Origin: JAIRVZ01 sp031553415
Lineage (GTDB): Bacteria > Bacteroidota > Bacteroidia > Bacteroidales > Azobacteroidaceae
Assembly (NCBI GenBank): GCA_031553415.1
Contig: JAVBLO010000063.1
Span: forward strand, 1 to 64,000
DNA length: 64,000 nt
Direction: 5' to 3'
Shown here: positions 1 to 8,347 of the stretch, piece after piece
How positions within the stretch are numbered: the first letter of the stretch is position 1
How the letters are laid out: every line of letters begins with the position of its first letter
Made by a program: the position numbers and the translations under genes
The notes under the pieces: generated by a model
What the model saw: the letters and a program-made list of their open reading frames with translations, nothing else
Databases searched by the model: none
What the model was told of the DNA's origin: nothing

Positions 1-1
1 T

Positions 2-445
2 TCCAAGTCGCTACAAAGAAACATCCGGTTGGTCGTGGAAGAGTTCGACATGAAAGGTAAAATGATTTACCGACTACTTTTCTCCACTGACCTTGAACAA
101 GCCCCCATGGATATTATTGACATTTACCATACTCGTTTTCAAATTGAGTTCGGTTTTCGAGATGCGAAGCAATATGCCGGATTGGAAAACGCCCAAGCAC
201 GCTCTGAAAATAAACTTGATTTTCATTTCAATGCGGCCTTGACTGCGGTTAATATTACCAAGGTCATGCAGCTATCGGACGAAAGTAAAAGGGAAATGCC
301 ATTCTCTATAAAATATTATAAAGTACTATTACACAATGCATTACTGCTAATGCGATTTTTTAGCAAGTTCGGTATTTCTCCGAACAAACCTAAAAATCAG
401 AAGATTTTCAAAGAGCTATTGTTATTCGGCACATTAGCAGCATAA
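2..445 (+). CDS. IS4-type transposase, C-terminal fragment (cut by window edge)
   Basis: This is the C-terminal part of a DDE transposase of the IS4 superfamily, which cuts and joins the ends of an insertion sequence. The reading frame is open from base 2, so the 5' part lies outside the window. The decisive sign is the Y-(2)-R-(3)-E-(6)-K signature in the segment YHTRFQIEFGFRDAK, which carries the last catalytic acidic residue of IS4-type enzymes. The end (about 100 residues after the signature) looks natural and not broken. I could not identify the terminal inverted repeat of the element downstream. Whether the full copy is intact cannot be judged. Confidence 0.85.
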   Translation, partial: SKSLQRNIRLVVEEFDMKGKMIYRLLFSTDLEQAPMDIIDIYHTRFQIEFGFRDAKQYAGLENAQARSENKLDFHFNAALTAVNITKVMQLSDESKREMPFSIKYYKVLLHNALLLMRFFSKFGISPNKPKNQKIFKELLLFGTLAA

Positions 446-795
446 AATATCATGAATTATAAACGAACTATTGTTAAATAAATCACTTAAATAATTAAGC
501 CTACGGATATGGTTAAGAAGACAGCAGGAATGCTCTGTGGGCGATGATGAGTTCTATTTTTCTAATCGGGAACTAAGAAACTTTCTGATAATTTCTCTTT
601 GTCTCCATGAGATCGGGTCGCTATCCACAGAAATCAGGTTATCTTACAGGAACCGAGTCTCTGGTATTTTTTCGACTACACTGCATGCTGCTGCCTTTTT
701 GAAAACAAAGATAAGAAACAGGGGAATTTCCCTTTTTTCTGAAAGAAAAAGGAAACACGTTCAATCAGGATTGGGTAAAATCTGTTAGTTTTGGT

Positions 796-803
796 TATCT
801 TTG
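796..803 (+). promoter_or_regulatory. Bacteroidota -7 promoter element (TATCTTTG)
   Basis: TATCTTTG matches the TAnnTTTG consensus. A TTGG lies about 21 bases upstream (771-774), near the expected place of the -33 element. The only frame just downstream is the 22-codon mini frame at 847. Confidence 0.45.
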
Positions 804-846
804 TGCACATCAAGTCCGCTGGTTTTCATCGCCTTAATAAATTAAA

Positions 847-915
847 ATGAAACAATTATTGATTGTGCCTCGAGCACGTTATAAAGGTAAGAAAATCATA
901 GACTCGATCTGGTGA
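847..915 (+). CDS. Possible 22-residue mini protein
   Basis: A short frame encodes MKQLLIVPRARYKGKKIIDS followed by IW and a TGA stop. It lies about 44 bases after a good TAnnTTTG element and has an A-rich start region (aaattaaaATG), as real genes of this genome do. The peptide is basic and starts like a gene product, but it matches no family I know. It may be a leader peptide, the stump of a lost gene, or chance. The flanking arms ggttttcatcgcc and ggtgatgaaaaaacc could pair around it. Confidence 0.25.
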   Translation: MKQLLIVPRARYKGKKIIDSIW

Positions 916-973
916 TGAAAAAACCAATCAACCCATTTTTATGCGTCTGTGTGGTTATCTGAAAATTATCATG

Positions 974-981
974 TACATTTG
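974..981 (+). promoter_or_regulatory. Bacteroidota -7 promoter element (TACATTTG)
   Basis: TACATTTG fits TAnnTTTG and sits 31 bases before the ATG of the outer-membrane barrel gene at 1012, giving a short leader of about 24 bases. Confidence 0.6.
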
Positions 982-1011
982 TGCCTCGAATTTTAAACTA
1001 TATTCAAACAC

Positions 1012-1794
1012 ATGCAAACAAAATTTAAAACATTACTATTATCATTTGCGCTGTTATTAAGTGGCGCATTCAGTGTTAACGCCCAAGATGCCCACAGAGG
1101 AGGATTTTTAGAAAACTGGTCAGTTGGTGTAGATGCGGGTCTTTACGGATTTGGGGGGTACGTTGCCACATCGTTATTACCCAATATTAAAGCAAGAGTT
1201 GGATTTGATTATTTGACTTATACTTATAAAGACAATATTAGTTTCGATGCTCCTCCTATTAACGTAAACAACGAAAGCTGGACAGGAAGTGTAGATATGA
1301 ATGGAGAATTAACAGACCCCAGCTTAAAATTCCCCAATTTTAAAGCTTTAGTGGATTTTTATCCTGTTACTGATGGTATCTTTTGTCTTACCGCAGGGTT
1401 TTATATGGGTAATAATAACGTGAATACGGATGGTATGATTAACGGATACGAAGAATTATCCACTACATTAGGCTTCGAACCTGCATTTGAATTTGAAGAT
1501 ATTATTATTCAACCAGATCCCAATGGAAAATTCAATGCCAAATTAAAAATGGGCAACTCTTTCAAGCCATACTTGGGAATTGGCCTTGGACGTACGATTT
1601 CAAAAAGCCGGGTAGGCTTCAGATTTGATCTGGGAGTTGTTTTCCAAGGTGAATACACCGTGGAAAGTCGCAATGTCGTCAAAGGAATTGACAAAATCAA
1701 TGATGAGGCTGCCGATTTCGATCTTGGTGTTTCTAAGGAATTGCTAAAGTTATGGCCGATGATGAGTTTCTCTTTGTCATACCGGATTAAGTAA
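1012..1794 (+). CDS. Outer-membrane beta-barrel protein
   Basis: The 260-residue product has a clear Sec signal peptide (basic MQTKFK, hydrophobic stretch, cut near NAQ at residues 23-25). After that come alternating amphipathic strands rich in Gly and aromatic residues, and the end is SLSYRIK, a typical barrel closing strand. This fits a small outer-membrane barrel of the kind common in Bacteroidales; no enzyme motif is visible. It stands alone between its own promoter (974-981) and a strong terminator hairpin (1818-1851). Function beyond an outer-membrane protein is not known. Confidence 0.8.
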   Translation: MQTKFKTLLLSFALLLSGAFSVNAQDAHRGGFLENWSVGVDAGLYGFGGYVATSLLPNIKARVGFDYLTYTYKDNISFDAPPINVNNESWTGSVDMNGELTDPSLKFPNFKALVDFYPVTDGIFCLTAGFYMGNNNVNTDGMINGYEELSTTLGFEPAFEFEDIIIQPDPNGKFNAKLKMGNSFKPYLGIGLGRTISKSRVGFRFDLGVVFQGEYTVESRNVVKGIDKINDEAADFDLGVSKELLKLWPMMSFSLSYRIK

Positions 1795-1817
1795 CTCAAA
1801 AAGAATAAATTCACAGC

Positions 1818-1858
1818 AAAGGTGCTGTCTCAAGAGCGAGGCGGCACCTTTTGTTTTT
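1818..1858 (+). terminator. Rho-independent terminator
   Basis: A 14-bp stem (1818-1831 with 1838-1851, two G-U pairs) closes a 6-base loop and is followed by a T-rich run (TTGTTTTT when counted from inside the stem end). It ends the outer-membrane barrel gene. Confidence 0.85.
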
Positions 1859-1883
1859 CCCGGATAAAATACACTTTTATCTC

Positions 1884-2309
1884 TTAACTTTGTTCAAAAC
1901 TCACCAGCCAATTAATACCGAATTTATCAGTCAACATACCAAATAATGGAGCCCAAAAAGTTTTTTCCAATGGCATGGTAATAGTGCCGCCTTCAGCAAG
2001 ACCATTGAAAATCCGTTTGGCTTCATCTTCCTTATCCGTACTGACAGAAAGAGAAATATTATCTCCGACAGTGAGTTTATACCCAAGTTCTTCCGACATA
2101 TCAGAACCCATAAGCACAACTTCCTTGCTGATTGGTAAACTCATATGCATAATTTTATCCTTCCATGCATCAGGAATAGGATGTTCCGGCGAAGGCATGT
2201 CTTTATAACGCCCAACATACATAAATTCGCCTCCGAATACGGATTTGTAAAAATTGAAAGCAGCTTCACATGTACCTTCAAAGTTCAGATAGCAATTAAT
2301 TGTTGTCAT
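1884..2309 (-). CDS. VOC-fold (glyoxalase/PhnB-like) protein
   Basis: The product of about 141 residues belongs to the vicinal oxygen chelate superfamily, PhnB-like branch. It starts MTTINCYLNFEGTCEAAF, the typical first beta-alpha unit with the FYKSVFGGEF motif, and keeps the later FWAPLFGMLTDKFGINW segment. Family members bind small molecules or metals; the substrate of this branch is generally unknown. The ATG at 2309 is preferred to the one at 2318 (MNF extension) because family members begin with MTTI-like sequences. A minus-strand TATCTTTG at 2337-2344 supports an own promoter. It is divergent from iorA. Confidence 0.8.
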   Translation of the reverse strand: MTTINCYLNFEGTCEAAFNFYKSVFGGEFMYVGRYKDMPSPEHPIPDAWKDKIMHMSLPISKEVVLMGSDMSEELGYKLTVGDNISLSVSTDKEDEAKRIFNGLAEGGTITMPLEKTFWAPLFGMLTDKFGINWLVSFEQS

Positions 2310-2336
2310 AAAATTCAATATTTAAGTTTATTTCCG

Positions 2337-2344
2337 CAAAGATA
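2337..2344 (-). promoter_or_regulatory. -7 element for the VOC gene
   Basis: On the minus strand the bases read TATCTTTG, matching TAnnTTTG, about 28 bases upstream of the chosen ATG at 2309. Confidence 0.55.
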
Positions 2345-2447
2345 TATTTTTATATGAAAATCATATCTAATATAACAAAATTGGTTGACAAAAGTTTTCA
2401 GTTAAAAACACATATTATTTTTCAAATTGGAATTAATATATTTTTTC

Positions 2448-2455
2448 TATCTTTG
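2448..2455 (+). promoter_or_regulatory. -7 element for iorAB
   Basis: TATCTTTG matches TAnnTTTG 33 bases before the iorA ATG. TTGG at 2427-2430 is near the expected -33 position. Confidence 0.65.
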
Positions 2456-2487
2456 TTCATCAAATTTTTTACATCAAGAAATAAAAT

Positions 2488-4080
2488 ATGGAAAAACAAT
2501 TATTCTTGGGCGACGAAGCCATTGCCCAGGCAGCGATAGACGCAGGTCTCTCTGGTGTTTACTCCTATCCGGGAACACCTTCCACCGAAATTACCGAATA
2601 CATACAAACATCTGCGACTGCAAAAGAAAATGGGATTCGTTCCACCTGGTGTTGTAACGAAAAAACAGCATTAGAAACGGCATTAGGCATGTCGTATGCC
2701 GGAAAAAGAACCCTTTCCTGTATGAAACATGTCGGGCTAAACGTTGCCGCTGATGCATTCATGAATATCGCCATGTCGGGAATTAATGGGGGAATGATTA
2801 TTATTACAGCAGACGACCCGTCAATGCACTCATCTCAGAATGAACAGGACAACCGGTTTTATGGCGATTTTGCCATGATTCCCATTTTCGAACCTTCAAA
2901 CCAGCAGGAAGCTTATGATATGGTATATGAAGGTTTTGAATTATCCGAAAAATTGGGATACCCTGTTTTATTACGTATTACTACACGGATGGCACACTCC
3001 CGTTCAGGAGTTATTACCCGTAAGCCGTTACAACAAAAAGAACTGAATGCGCCGGAAGATGGACGCCAACGTTTTGTACTGCTTCCTGCAAACGCCCGGA
3101 AAAGATTCAAAATCCTTATTGATAAACAAGCCGAATTCCTGAAACATTCGGAAGATTCAAAATACAACCAATACATTGACGCTCCGGATAAAAAACTCGG
3201 AATCATTGCTTGTGGTATCGCATTCAACTATCTGCAGGAAAACTTTCCCAGTGGATTCCAACATCCGGTTTTGAAAATAAGCCAATATCCCATACCCAAA
3301 AAACAACTGCAACAATTGGTTGATACTTGTGATGAAATCCTTGTCCTTGAAGATGGTTTTCCATTCGTGGAAAGTCAGCTAAAAGGTTATTTAGGATTGG
3401 GAGTCAAAGTACACGGACGCCTGGACAGAACTATTTCCCGCGATGGAGAATTAAATCCGGATGTCGTCGGAAAAGCCTTGGGAAGGGAAGTAAAAACTTA
3501 TTATACCGTACCGGAAATAGTCGAAATGCGCCCTCCTGCATTATGCCAGGGTTGTGGACACCGCGATGTATATGATGCCTTAAACGAAGTACTAAAAGAA
3601 TATGAAAACAGTAAAGTATTCAGCGATATAGGTTGTTATACTTTAGGAGCATTGCCTCCATTCCGTGCCATCGATTCTTGTATAGACATGGGAGCTTCTA
3701 TCACAATGGCTCGTGGAGCTGCAGAAGCAGGCTTATTCCCCTCAGTTGCAGTAATTGGAGATTCGACATTCACTCACTCAGGCATGACCGGGCTATTGGA
3801 TTGCGTTAACAACAATGCCAATGTCCTTATAATTATTTCCGACAATGAAACAACCGGAATGACAGGCGGACAAGACTCTGCCGGAACAGGCCGCATAGAA
3901 TCTATCTGCCTTGGAATTGGAGTTGATCCTAAACACCTGCGTGTAGGTGTTCCTCTCAGAAAAAATTTCGAAGAAATGAAAACAATGATTAGGGAAGAAA
4001 TTGAATATAAAGGAGTTTCTGTAATCATACCAAGAAGAGAATGTATTCAAACACACGCAAGGAAAGCTAAAGCAAAATAA
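2488..4080 (+). CDS. iorA: Indolepyruvate ferredoxin oxidoreductase, alpha subunit
   Basis: This is the large subunit of the TPP enzyme that turns aryl-2-oxo acids (from aromatic amino acid breakdown) into aryl-acyl-CoA, passing electrons to ferredoxin; in gut-type anaerobes it may also run in reverse. The N-terminal part (FLGDEAIAQAAIDAGLSGVY, then SYPGTPSTEI) is the pyrimidine-binding domain. CQGCGHRDVYDAL near residue 353 and the GDSTF...NNNAN stretch near 425-445 are the TPP/Mg region. At 530 residues it ends soon after the TPP domain and lacks the C-terminal pair of 4Fe-4S ferredoxin motifs seen in archaeal IorA. It is followed after one base by iorB, so the two are co-translated. Confidence 0.93.
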   Translation: MEKQLFLGDEAIAQAAIDAGLSGVYSYPGTPSTEITEYIQTSATAKENGIRSTWCCNEKTALETALGMSYAGKRTLSCMKHVGLNVAADAFMNIAMSGINGGMIIITADDPSMHSSQNEQDNRFYGDFAMIPIFEPSNQQEAYDMVYEGFELSEKLGYPVLLRITTRMAHSRSGVITRKPLQQKELNAPEDGRQRFVLLPANARKRFKILIDKQAEFLKHSEDSKYNQYIDAPDKKLGIIACGIAFNYLQENFPSGFQHPVLKISQYPIPKKQLQQLVDTCDEILVLEDGFPFVESQLKGYLGLGVKVHGRLDRTISRDGELNPDVVGKALGREVKTYYTVPEIVEMRPPALCQGCGHRDVYDALNEVLKEYENSKVFSDIGCYTLGALPPFRAIDSCIDMGASITMARGAAEAGLFPSVAVIGDSTFTHSGMTGLLDCVNNNANVLIIISDNETTGMTGGQDSAGTGRIESICLGIGVDPKHLRVGVPLRKNFEEMKTMIREEIEYKGVSVIIPRRECIQTHARKAKAK

Positions 4081-4081
4081 A

Positions 4082-4657
4082 ATGAAAACAGACATTATAT
4101 TATCAGGAGTAGGAGGACAAGGAATCCTCTCAATAGCAGCCGTCATCGGGAAAGCCGCCATTAAAGATGGTTTATACATGAAACAATCTGAAGTACACGG
4201 AATGAGTCAACGGGGTGGCGATGTGCAATCAAACCTCCGCATCAGCAATCAGCCGGTTGCATCAGACTTAATTGCAAAAGGTTCTGCAGATATCATCATT
4301 TCCCTTGAACCAATGGAAGCCTTGCGTTATTTGCCTTACCTGAAAAAAGATGGTTGGGTGGTAACGAATTCCAAACCTTTTGTTAATATTCCAAATTATC
4401 CGGAATTGGATAAAATAATGGAAGCTATCAATGCTCTACCGAATAAAGTTATACTGGATGTAGAACAAATCGCCAAAGATTTGGGGGCATCCCGCTCCAG
4501 CAATATTGTAATGTTGGGTGCCGCCTCTCCTTATGTTGGCATAGATTATGCTAAGTTGGAAGACGGTATCCGCAGTATATTTGGTCGCAAAGGAGAAGAA
4601 GTTGTTGCTATCAATCTCAAAGCGTTGGCCGCAGGTAAAGTCGTTGCAGAAAAATAA
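4082..4657 (+). CDS. iorB: Indolepyruvate oxidoreductase, beta subunit
   Basis: The 191-residue protein is the gamma-type domain (POR family) partner of IorA. The start DIILSGVGGQGILSIAAVIG and the later EVHGMSQRGGDVQSNLR are hallmark motifs of the CoA/2-oxoacid oxidoreductase gamma domain. The length is usual for IorB. It starts one base after the iorA stop codon and is followed by a hairpin, so iorAB is a two-gene operon. Confidence 0.93.
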   Translation: MKTDIILSGVGGQGILSIAAVIGKAAIKDGLYMKQSEVHGMSQRGGDVQSNLRISNQPVASDLIAKGSADIIISLEPMEALRYLPYLKKDGWVVTNSKPFVNIPNYPELDKIMEAINALPNKVILDVEQIAKDLGASRSSNIVMLGAASPYVGIDYAKLEDGIRSIFGRKGEEVVAINLKALAAGKVVAEK

Positions 4658-4676
4658 GCCAATCTCATAAAAAAGA

Positions 4677-4706
4677 AAAGTTACTTGCGCTCTCGCAAGT
4701 AACTTT
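4677..4706 (+). terminator. Perfect 13-bp hairpin after iorB
   Basis: The arms 4677-4689 and 4694-4706 pair perfectly around the loop CTCT. The T-run after the stem is weak, but an A-rich run precedes it, so it may end transcription better on the minus strand or act as an mRNA 3' end. Confidence 0.65.
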
Positions 4707-4941
4707 ACCTAGTCAAAAGAAAAACATATCAAATAGTAAGTTGGTGTGTGTGTTATTTTTAGTGTGTAACTGTGTTCTTAAAATATCTTTTCAACACTTG
4801 TAATCACTTTTACATTTATAAGTACAAAATTCATGCCAAAGTTTTTCAGACCTTTCTATCATGTAACAAATAAATTTTGAGAAATTTTTTATTATTTATG
4901 TGGAAGTTTTCCCCAAAATGAGGTTTTTACGTTCTTTTTAA

Positions 4942-6063
4942 ATGGCAAGTATCTACATACATACTCCTTTTTGCAAAACACGTTGCATATATTGCGATTT
5001 TTTTTCATCTGTTTCAATGGAGAAAAAAACACAATATGTAGAAACATTGTGCAAAGAACTGGAATTACGAAGAAATTATTTGCAAGAAGAAAAAATCCAA
5101 ACTATTTATTTGGGTGGTGGAACTCCTTCTCAGCTTTCAGCAGAAGATTTTAAACAGATTTTTGAAAAAATAGAGGAAGTTGGAGCTAGTGAAGAAAAAG
5201 AAATAACCCTCGAAGCTAACCCCGACGACATTACCCCACAATATCTCAAATCTATAAAAGATTTGCCTTTCAACAGAATCAGCATTGGCATTCAAAGTTT
5301 TAACGACACTGATTTAAAGTTCCTGAATCGCCGGCACAACTCACAAGCAGCCATTGAAGCAGTCCGGTTATGCCAGGAATCCGGATTTAGAAATATCAGT
5401 ATCGATTTGATGTATGGCTTACCCAATCAAACCTTACAAGCCTGGCAGGTAAATCTGCAACAAACTTTGGAGTTGGACATCCAACATATTTCAGCATACC
5501 ATTTAATATATGAAGAAGGAACAAGGTTATATGATTTATTAAACAAGCAAAAAATCATCCCGGTAAATGAAGAATTAAGTGTCCTGATGTTTTCCGGAAT
5601 GATTGACATACTAGAAGCAAACGGATTTGAGCATTACGAAATATCCAATTTCGCCAAACCAGGATTTGCATCCCAACATAATTCTTCTTACTGGAATGGA
5701 ACTCATTATTTAGGAATCGGCGCTTCGGCTCATTCCTTCAATGGGAAAGCCCGCCATTGGAATATTTCAGATTTGGACAAATATATTCAAAGCATCAATC
5801 TGGGGAATTTGCCACAGGAAACAGAAATCATTGGAGAAAAAGAAGCTTACAACGATTTTATCCTGACTCGCATGCGCACCATGAAAGGAATGGATTTAAA
5901 CGAACTGGAAACTTTATTTGGAAAAGATAAGATAAGATATTGTTTACAGCAGGCGCAAAAACACATCCAAAAACAAACAATTCAAGCAGATAATAATTTT
6001 TTAAGGCTAACCCGGAAAGGTATTTTTATTTCGGATGGGATTATGAGTGATTTATTCCTTTAA
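4942..6063 (+). CDS. hemW: Radical SAM heme chaperone HemW
   Basis: The 373-residue protein matches HemW, a cytoplasmic heme-binding radical SAM protein related to HemN and formerly annotated as coproporphyrinogen oxidase. CKTRCIYC at residues 11-18 gives the CX3CX2C cluster site, followed by DF as in the family; IYLGGGTPS near residue 55 is the SAM-binding glycine motif. Length is normal. No TAnnTTTG element was found close upstream, and the 283-base gap before it holds the iorAB hairpin and otherwise AT-rich DNA. The 3' end overlaps the convergent CYTH gene by 23 bp. Confidence 0.92.
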   Translation: MASIYIHTPFCKTRCIYCDFFSSVSMEKKTQYVETLCKELELRRNYLQEEKIQTIYLGGGTPSQLSAEDFKQIFEKIEEVGASEEKEITLEANPDDITPQYLKSIKDLPFNRISIGIQSFNDTDLKFLNRRHNSQAAIEAVRLCQESGFRNISIDLMYGLPNQTLQAWQVNLQQTLELDIQHISAYHLIYEEGTRLYDLLNKQKIIPVNEELSVLMFSGMIDILEANGFEHYEISNFAKPGFASQHNSSYWNGTHYLGIGASAHSFNGKARHWNISDLDKYIQSINLGNLPQETEIIGEKEAYNDFILTRMRTMKGMDLNELETLFGKDKIRYCLQQAQKHIQKQTIQADNNFLRLTRKGIFISDGIMSDLFL

Positions 6064-6514
6064 AAGGATGCTGTATCATATAAGCATTGTAATACCGGAC
6101 ATCCCCGGTAACCTCCTCCCCTAACCAATCCGGCCGCGGAAAATCTTCAGATTCGGATTCAAGCTCCAGCTCAGCAAGAACTAATCCTTCATTTGCACCA
6201 TGAAAAACATCAATTTCAAAAGTATGGTTTTCACAGGCAACATAATGCCTTACTTTTTCAATAAAGCCCGGTTCACAAAGCTCCAGCATTTTTTCCGCAT
6301 CAGCAACCGGGATTTCATATTCAAATTCACAACGAGAAAAACCATTTTTGTTAGACGGACCCTTAACCGTGATATAAGCTTTCTCTCCCTTTATCCTCAC
6401 CCGCACATTTTTATCAGGCTTATTACAAAGATAAGCTTGTACAATTTTTTCCTTCCTTGTTACAAAAGGAAAAAAATCTCCTTTTATCAAAAATTTTCGC
6501 TCGATCTCAATCAT
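6041..6514 (-). CDS. CYTH-domain protein (triphosphatase/adenylate cyclase fold)
   Basis: The 157-residue single-domain protein starts MIEIERKFL, carrying the ExExK signature of the CYTH (triphosphate tunnel metalloenzyme) fold. Strands with charged residues pointing to the tunnel follow (NVRVRIKGEKAYITVKG, FEYEIP, LAELELESESEDF). Bacterial members split inorganic tripolyphosphate or make cAMP; which one applies cannot be read here. Its last codons overlap the end of hemW on the other strand. The upstream hairpin (6526-6574) separates it from the lipoprotein gene. Confidence 0.88.
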   Translation of the reverse strand: MIEIERKFLIKGDFFPFVTRKEKIVQAYLCNKPDKNVRVRIKGEKAYITVKGPSNKNGFSRCEFEYEIPVADAEKMLELCEPGFIEKVRHYVACENHTFEIDVFHGANEGLVLAELELESESEDFPRPDWLGEEVTGDVRYYNAYMIQHPFKGINHS

Positions 6515-6525
6515 TTGAAAAAATC

Positions 6526-6574
6526 ACACAGATTTGACTCCGTTGATTTTCAATTCACGGAGTCAAATCTGTGT
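6526..6574 (-). terminator. 17-bp inverted repeat, terminator of the LEA lipoprotein gene
   Basis: Arms 6526-6542 and 6558-6574 pair perfectly around a 15-base loop. On the minus strand the right-hand side runs into GATTTTTTC, a good T tract. It follows the stop of the 6584-7162 gene and precedes the CYTH gene. Confidence 0.75.
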
Positions 6575-6583
6575 ACTATTTAA

Positions 6584-7162
6584 TTATTTTTTTCCTCCAT
6601 ATGTAAACGAAACCGGAATATATGCAGGACTCTGTATTTGTTGTCCGCCGATATTCAGCGAAGGTTTCAATTTGAAAGTTACTTTAGTTGCTTCACTACC
6701 CATACCTACAAAATTCAAAGCCATTTTTTTAACAGCATCAGCAGACTGCCCACTCATTGCTTTTTTCAAGTCAAAATTCAGATTGATAGGTAACTGGCTG
6801 GTACCACCGGGGGCTACTTGCAATTTAGAATCAAGAGAACCGTTAGTCATTTCAACTCCATCAATTTCAAGCAGGTATTGCAAACCATTCAACAATGCAG
6901 ATTGCGTTCCGGGATTTTTCACATCCAGATTCAAAGTAAATTGTAATGGCAAAGTACTTTTTGTAAACATTGAAGTCAAAGCTAATGCAGAACTTGCCAG
7001 GTTGTTTGAATTAAGATTCACTCCACCTAAAGACAATGAAGAAATAGAATTGTACTTGTACTCACATTGAGCCAAACTCATAGTACTACTCAAAACCGAC
7101 TGAGCCACATCGCACGAAAACATGACCAGCGCAAGGCTGAATAAAGCAATAATTTTTTTCAT
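6584..7162 (-). CDS. LEA type 2-like lipoprotein
   Basis: The 192-residue product has a lipoprotein signal (MKKIIALFSLALVMFSC, Cys17), so it is anchored in a membrane, probably the outer one. The body has the beta-sandwich style of LEA14/LEA2 proteins, including LNLDVKNPG and a second segment on SQLPINLNFDL. Such proteins are periplasmic and of unclear role. The ATG is only 3 bp after the stop of the DUF2027/Smr gene, so the two are in one operon. Confidence 0.75.
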   Translation of the reverse strand: MKKIIALFSLALVMFSCDVAQSVLSSTMSLAQCEYKYNSISSLSLGGVNLNSNNLASSALALTSMFTKSTLPLQFTLNLDVKNPGTQSALLNGLQYLLEIDGVEMTNGSLDSKLQVAPGGTSQLPINLNFDLKKAMSGQSADAVKKMALNFVGMGSEATKVTFKLKPSLNIGGQQIQSPAYIPVSFTYGGKK

Positions 7163-7165
7163 AAC

Positions 7166-8224
7166 TTATTTAATTGTTACCATTGTCGCCCCAAACCCAT
7201 ACTCCTTGAAAGAAGCATCCTGGAAAGGGCAGTTTTTATATTTTGTTTTTAATTCCTGCAAAACAGCATTGCGCAACACACCTTCTCCTTTTCCATGGAT
7301 GAATACAATCTTCTGTCCTTTCTTAGACTTATATTGCTCCATCACGTCCCTGAATTTTGCCAATTGCACTTCCAATATGTCCGCATTGCTCATCCCTGCT
7401 GTCGTATCCAGCAATTCATTGATGTGCAAATCAATTTCAACGATAATTTTAGCAGCTTCCTTTATAACCTGCACATTGGGGCGGTTCGGACGATCAACCA
7501 TTACTTTCTGATTCATAGCTTCTTGAATATCAGCAGCAGATACCAGAATTTCCCTGGCAGGAACGTCATTAGTCACAACCGGATAAACCAACGCATCGTC
7601 TTCGAAGAAATCATTTTCACGAAAACTGTGCAATTTGTAAAACTTAACGCCATCCAACCGGATTTCAACATTTTGCGCATTTTTCAAAGTATAAGGCTTA
7701 TCTTCCTTGTAAGCTAAAAATTGCAGGCAAATATGCTCCAAATCATTTAGTTCCCCTTTTGTAAATTCTTCAATAAACAATTGGGTATTCGGCTCGATAA
7801 CATTCCGGCAACGGCTTTTCCATGCATTATTTTCACAGTTCATGTAATTAAAGAACAAATAATAATTACTGTCATTAATCAGGAACGTTTCATAATCACA
7901 TTTACCAAGATTTTTTATATCCACCGGTAAAAATGCCAGATATACATTAAGTCTATCCTTGCCGGTTATTTCAGCAACTTGATATAATTTTTCTTTTTTA
8001 GGATTTTCTGACTCAACAGGTTTAATTTCAACAGATTGAGCTACCGTTTTAGACACACTCTTTATTTGCATGTCGTTCGATTCAACAACCACACATTCCC
8101 GAATGAGGGCCGGCGTTTCAAAACCATCCTCTTCTTCCACATAAACAATATCTTTGCCTTGGAATCTCCTGACAATACCCCCTCCAACAGCATTCAGGAA
8201 ACGCACTTTATCTCCGATTTTCAT
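7166..8224 (-). CDS. DUF2027 protein with C-terminal Smr domain
   Basis: The 352-residue cytoplasmic protein begins MKIGDKVRFLNAVGGGIV, typical of Bacteroidota DUF2027 proteins, with a long beta-rich middle. The last 90 residues are a Smr (small MutS-related) domain: VEIDLHINELL and FIHGKGEGVLRNAV are the DLHG-like and HGxG motifs of a nuclease-type domain. Smr domains act on branched DNA or on mRNA in stalled-ribosome rescue; the role of the DUF2027 type is unknown. It leads a two-gene operon with the LEA lipoprotein. Confidence 0.85.
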   Translation of the reverse strand: MKIGDKVRFLNAVGGGIVRRFQGKDIVYVEEEDGFETPALIRECVVVESNDMQIKSVSKTVAQSVEIKPVESENPKKEKLYQVAEITGKDRLNVYLAFLPVDIKNLGKCDYETFLINDSNYYLFFNYMNCENNAWKSRCRNVIEPNTQLFIEEFTKGELNDLEHICLQFLAYKEDKPYTLKNAQNVEIRLDGVKFYKLHSFRENDFFEDDALVYPVVTNDVPAREILVSAADIQEAMNQKVMVDRPNRPNVQVIKEAAKIIVEIDLHINELLDTTAGMSNADILEVQLAKFRDVMEQYKSKKGQKIVFIHGKGEGVLRNAVLQELKTKYKNCPFQDASFKEYGFGATMVTIK

Positions 8225-8269
8225 AATTGAGAATTGAAAGAAAGAGTATCAAAAAACCATTGGTACGCT

Positions 8270-8347
8270 GTCATTGCGGGCTTGACCCGCAATCTCTTGG
8301 TATACAATACTGATTTTCAGAAGATCCCGGCTCAAGGCCGGGATGAC
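8270..8347. repeat. REP-like palindromic element
   Basis: The 78-bp unit starts GTCATTGCGGG and ends CCGGGATGAC. It contains two hairpins: GCGGGcttgaCCCGC and CCCGGCtcaagGCCGGG. Its ends GTCAT and ATGAC are complementary. Read as protein it gives the VIAGLTRNLL-type false frame that is often mis-annotated as a small gene. It is GC-rich against an AT-rich background. Confidence 0.75.

Larger units (their letters stand above)
446..1011. other. Gene-poor stretch after the transposase
   Basis: No convincing protein gene was found here. An open frame of 83 codons at 537-788 has no recognisable family, no good start context and an unlikely composition, so it is not called. The stretch holds two TAnnTTTG promoter elements (796-803 and 974-981), a 22-codon mini frame at 847-915 and a pair of inverted arms at 821-833 and 911-925. 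The right end of the upstream insertion sequence probably also lies in here, but I could not define it. Confidence 0.5.

Noticed and set aside
537..788. Open frame of 83 codons after the transposase
   Set aside because: No recognisable family, weak start context, and composition unlike neighbouring proteins; probably chance.
1509..1814. Minus-strand frame opposite the outer-membrane barrel gene
   Set aside because: Shadow of the plus-strand gene, with no start signal or family.
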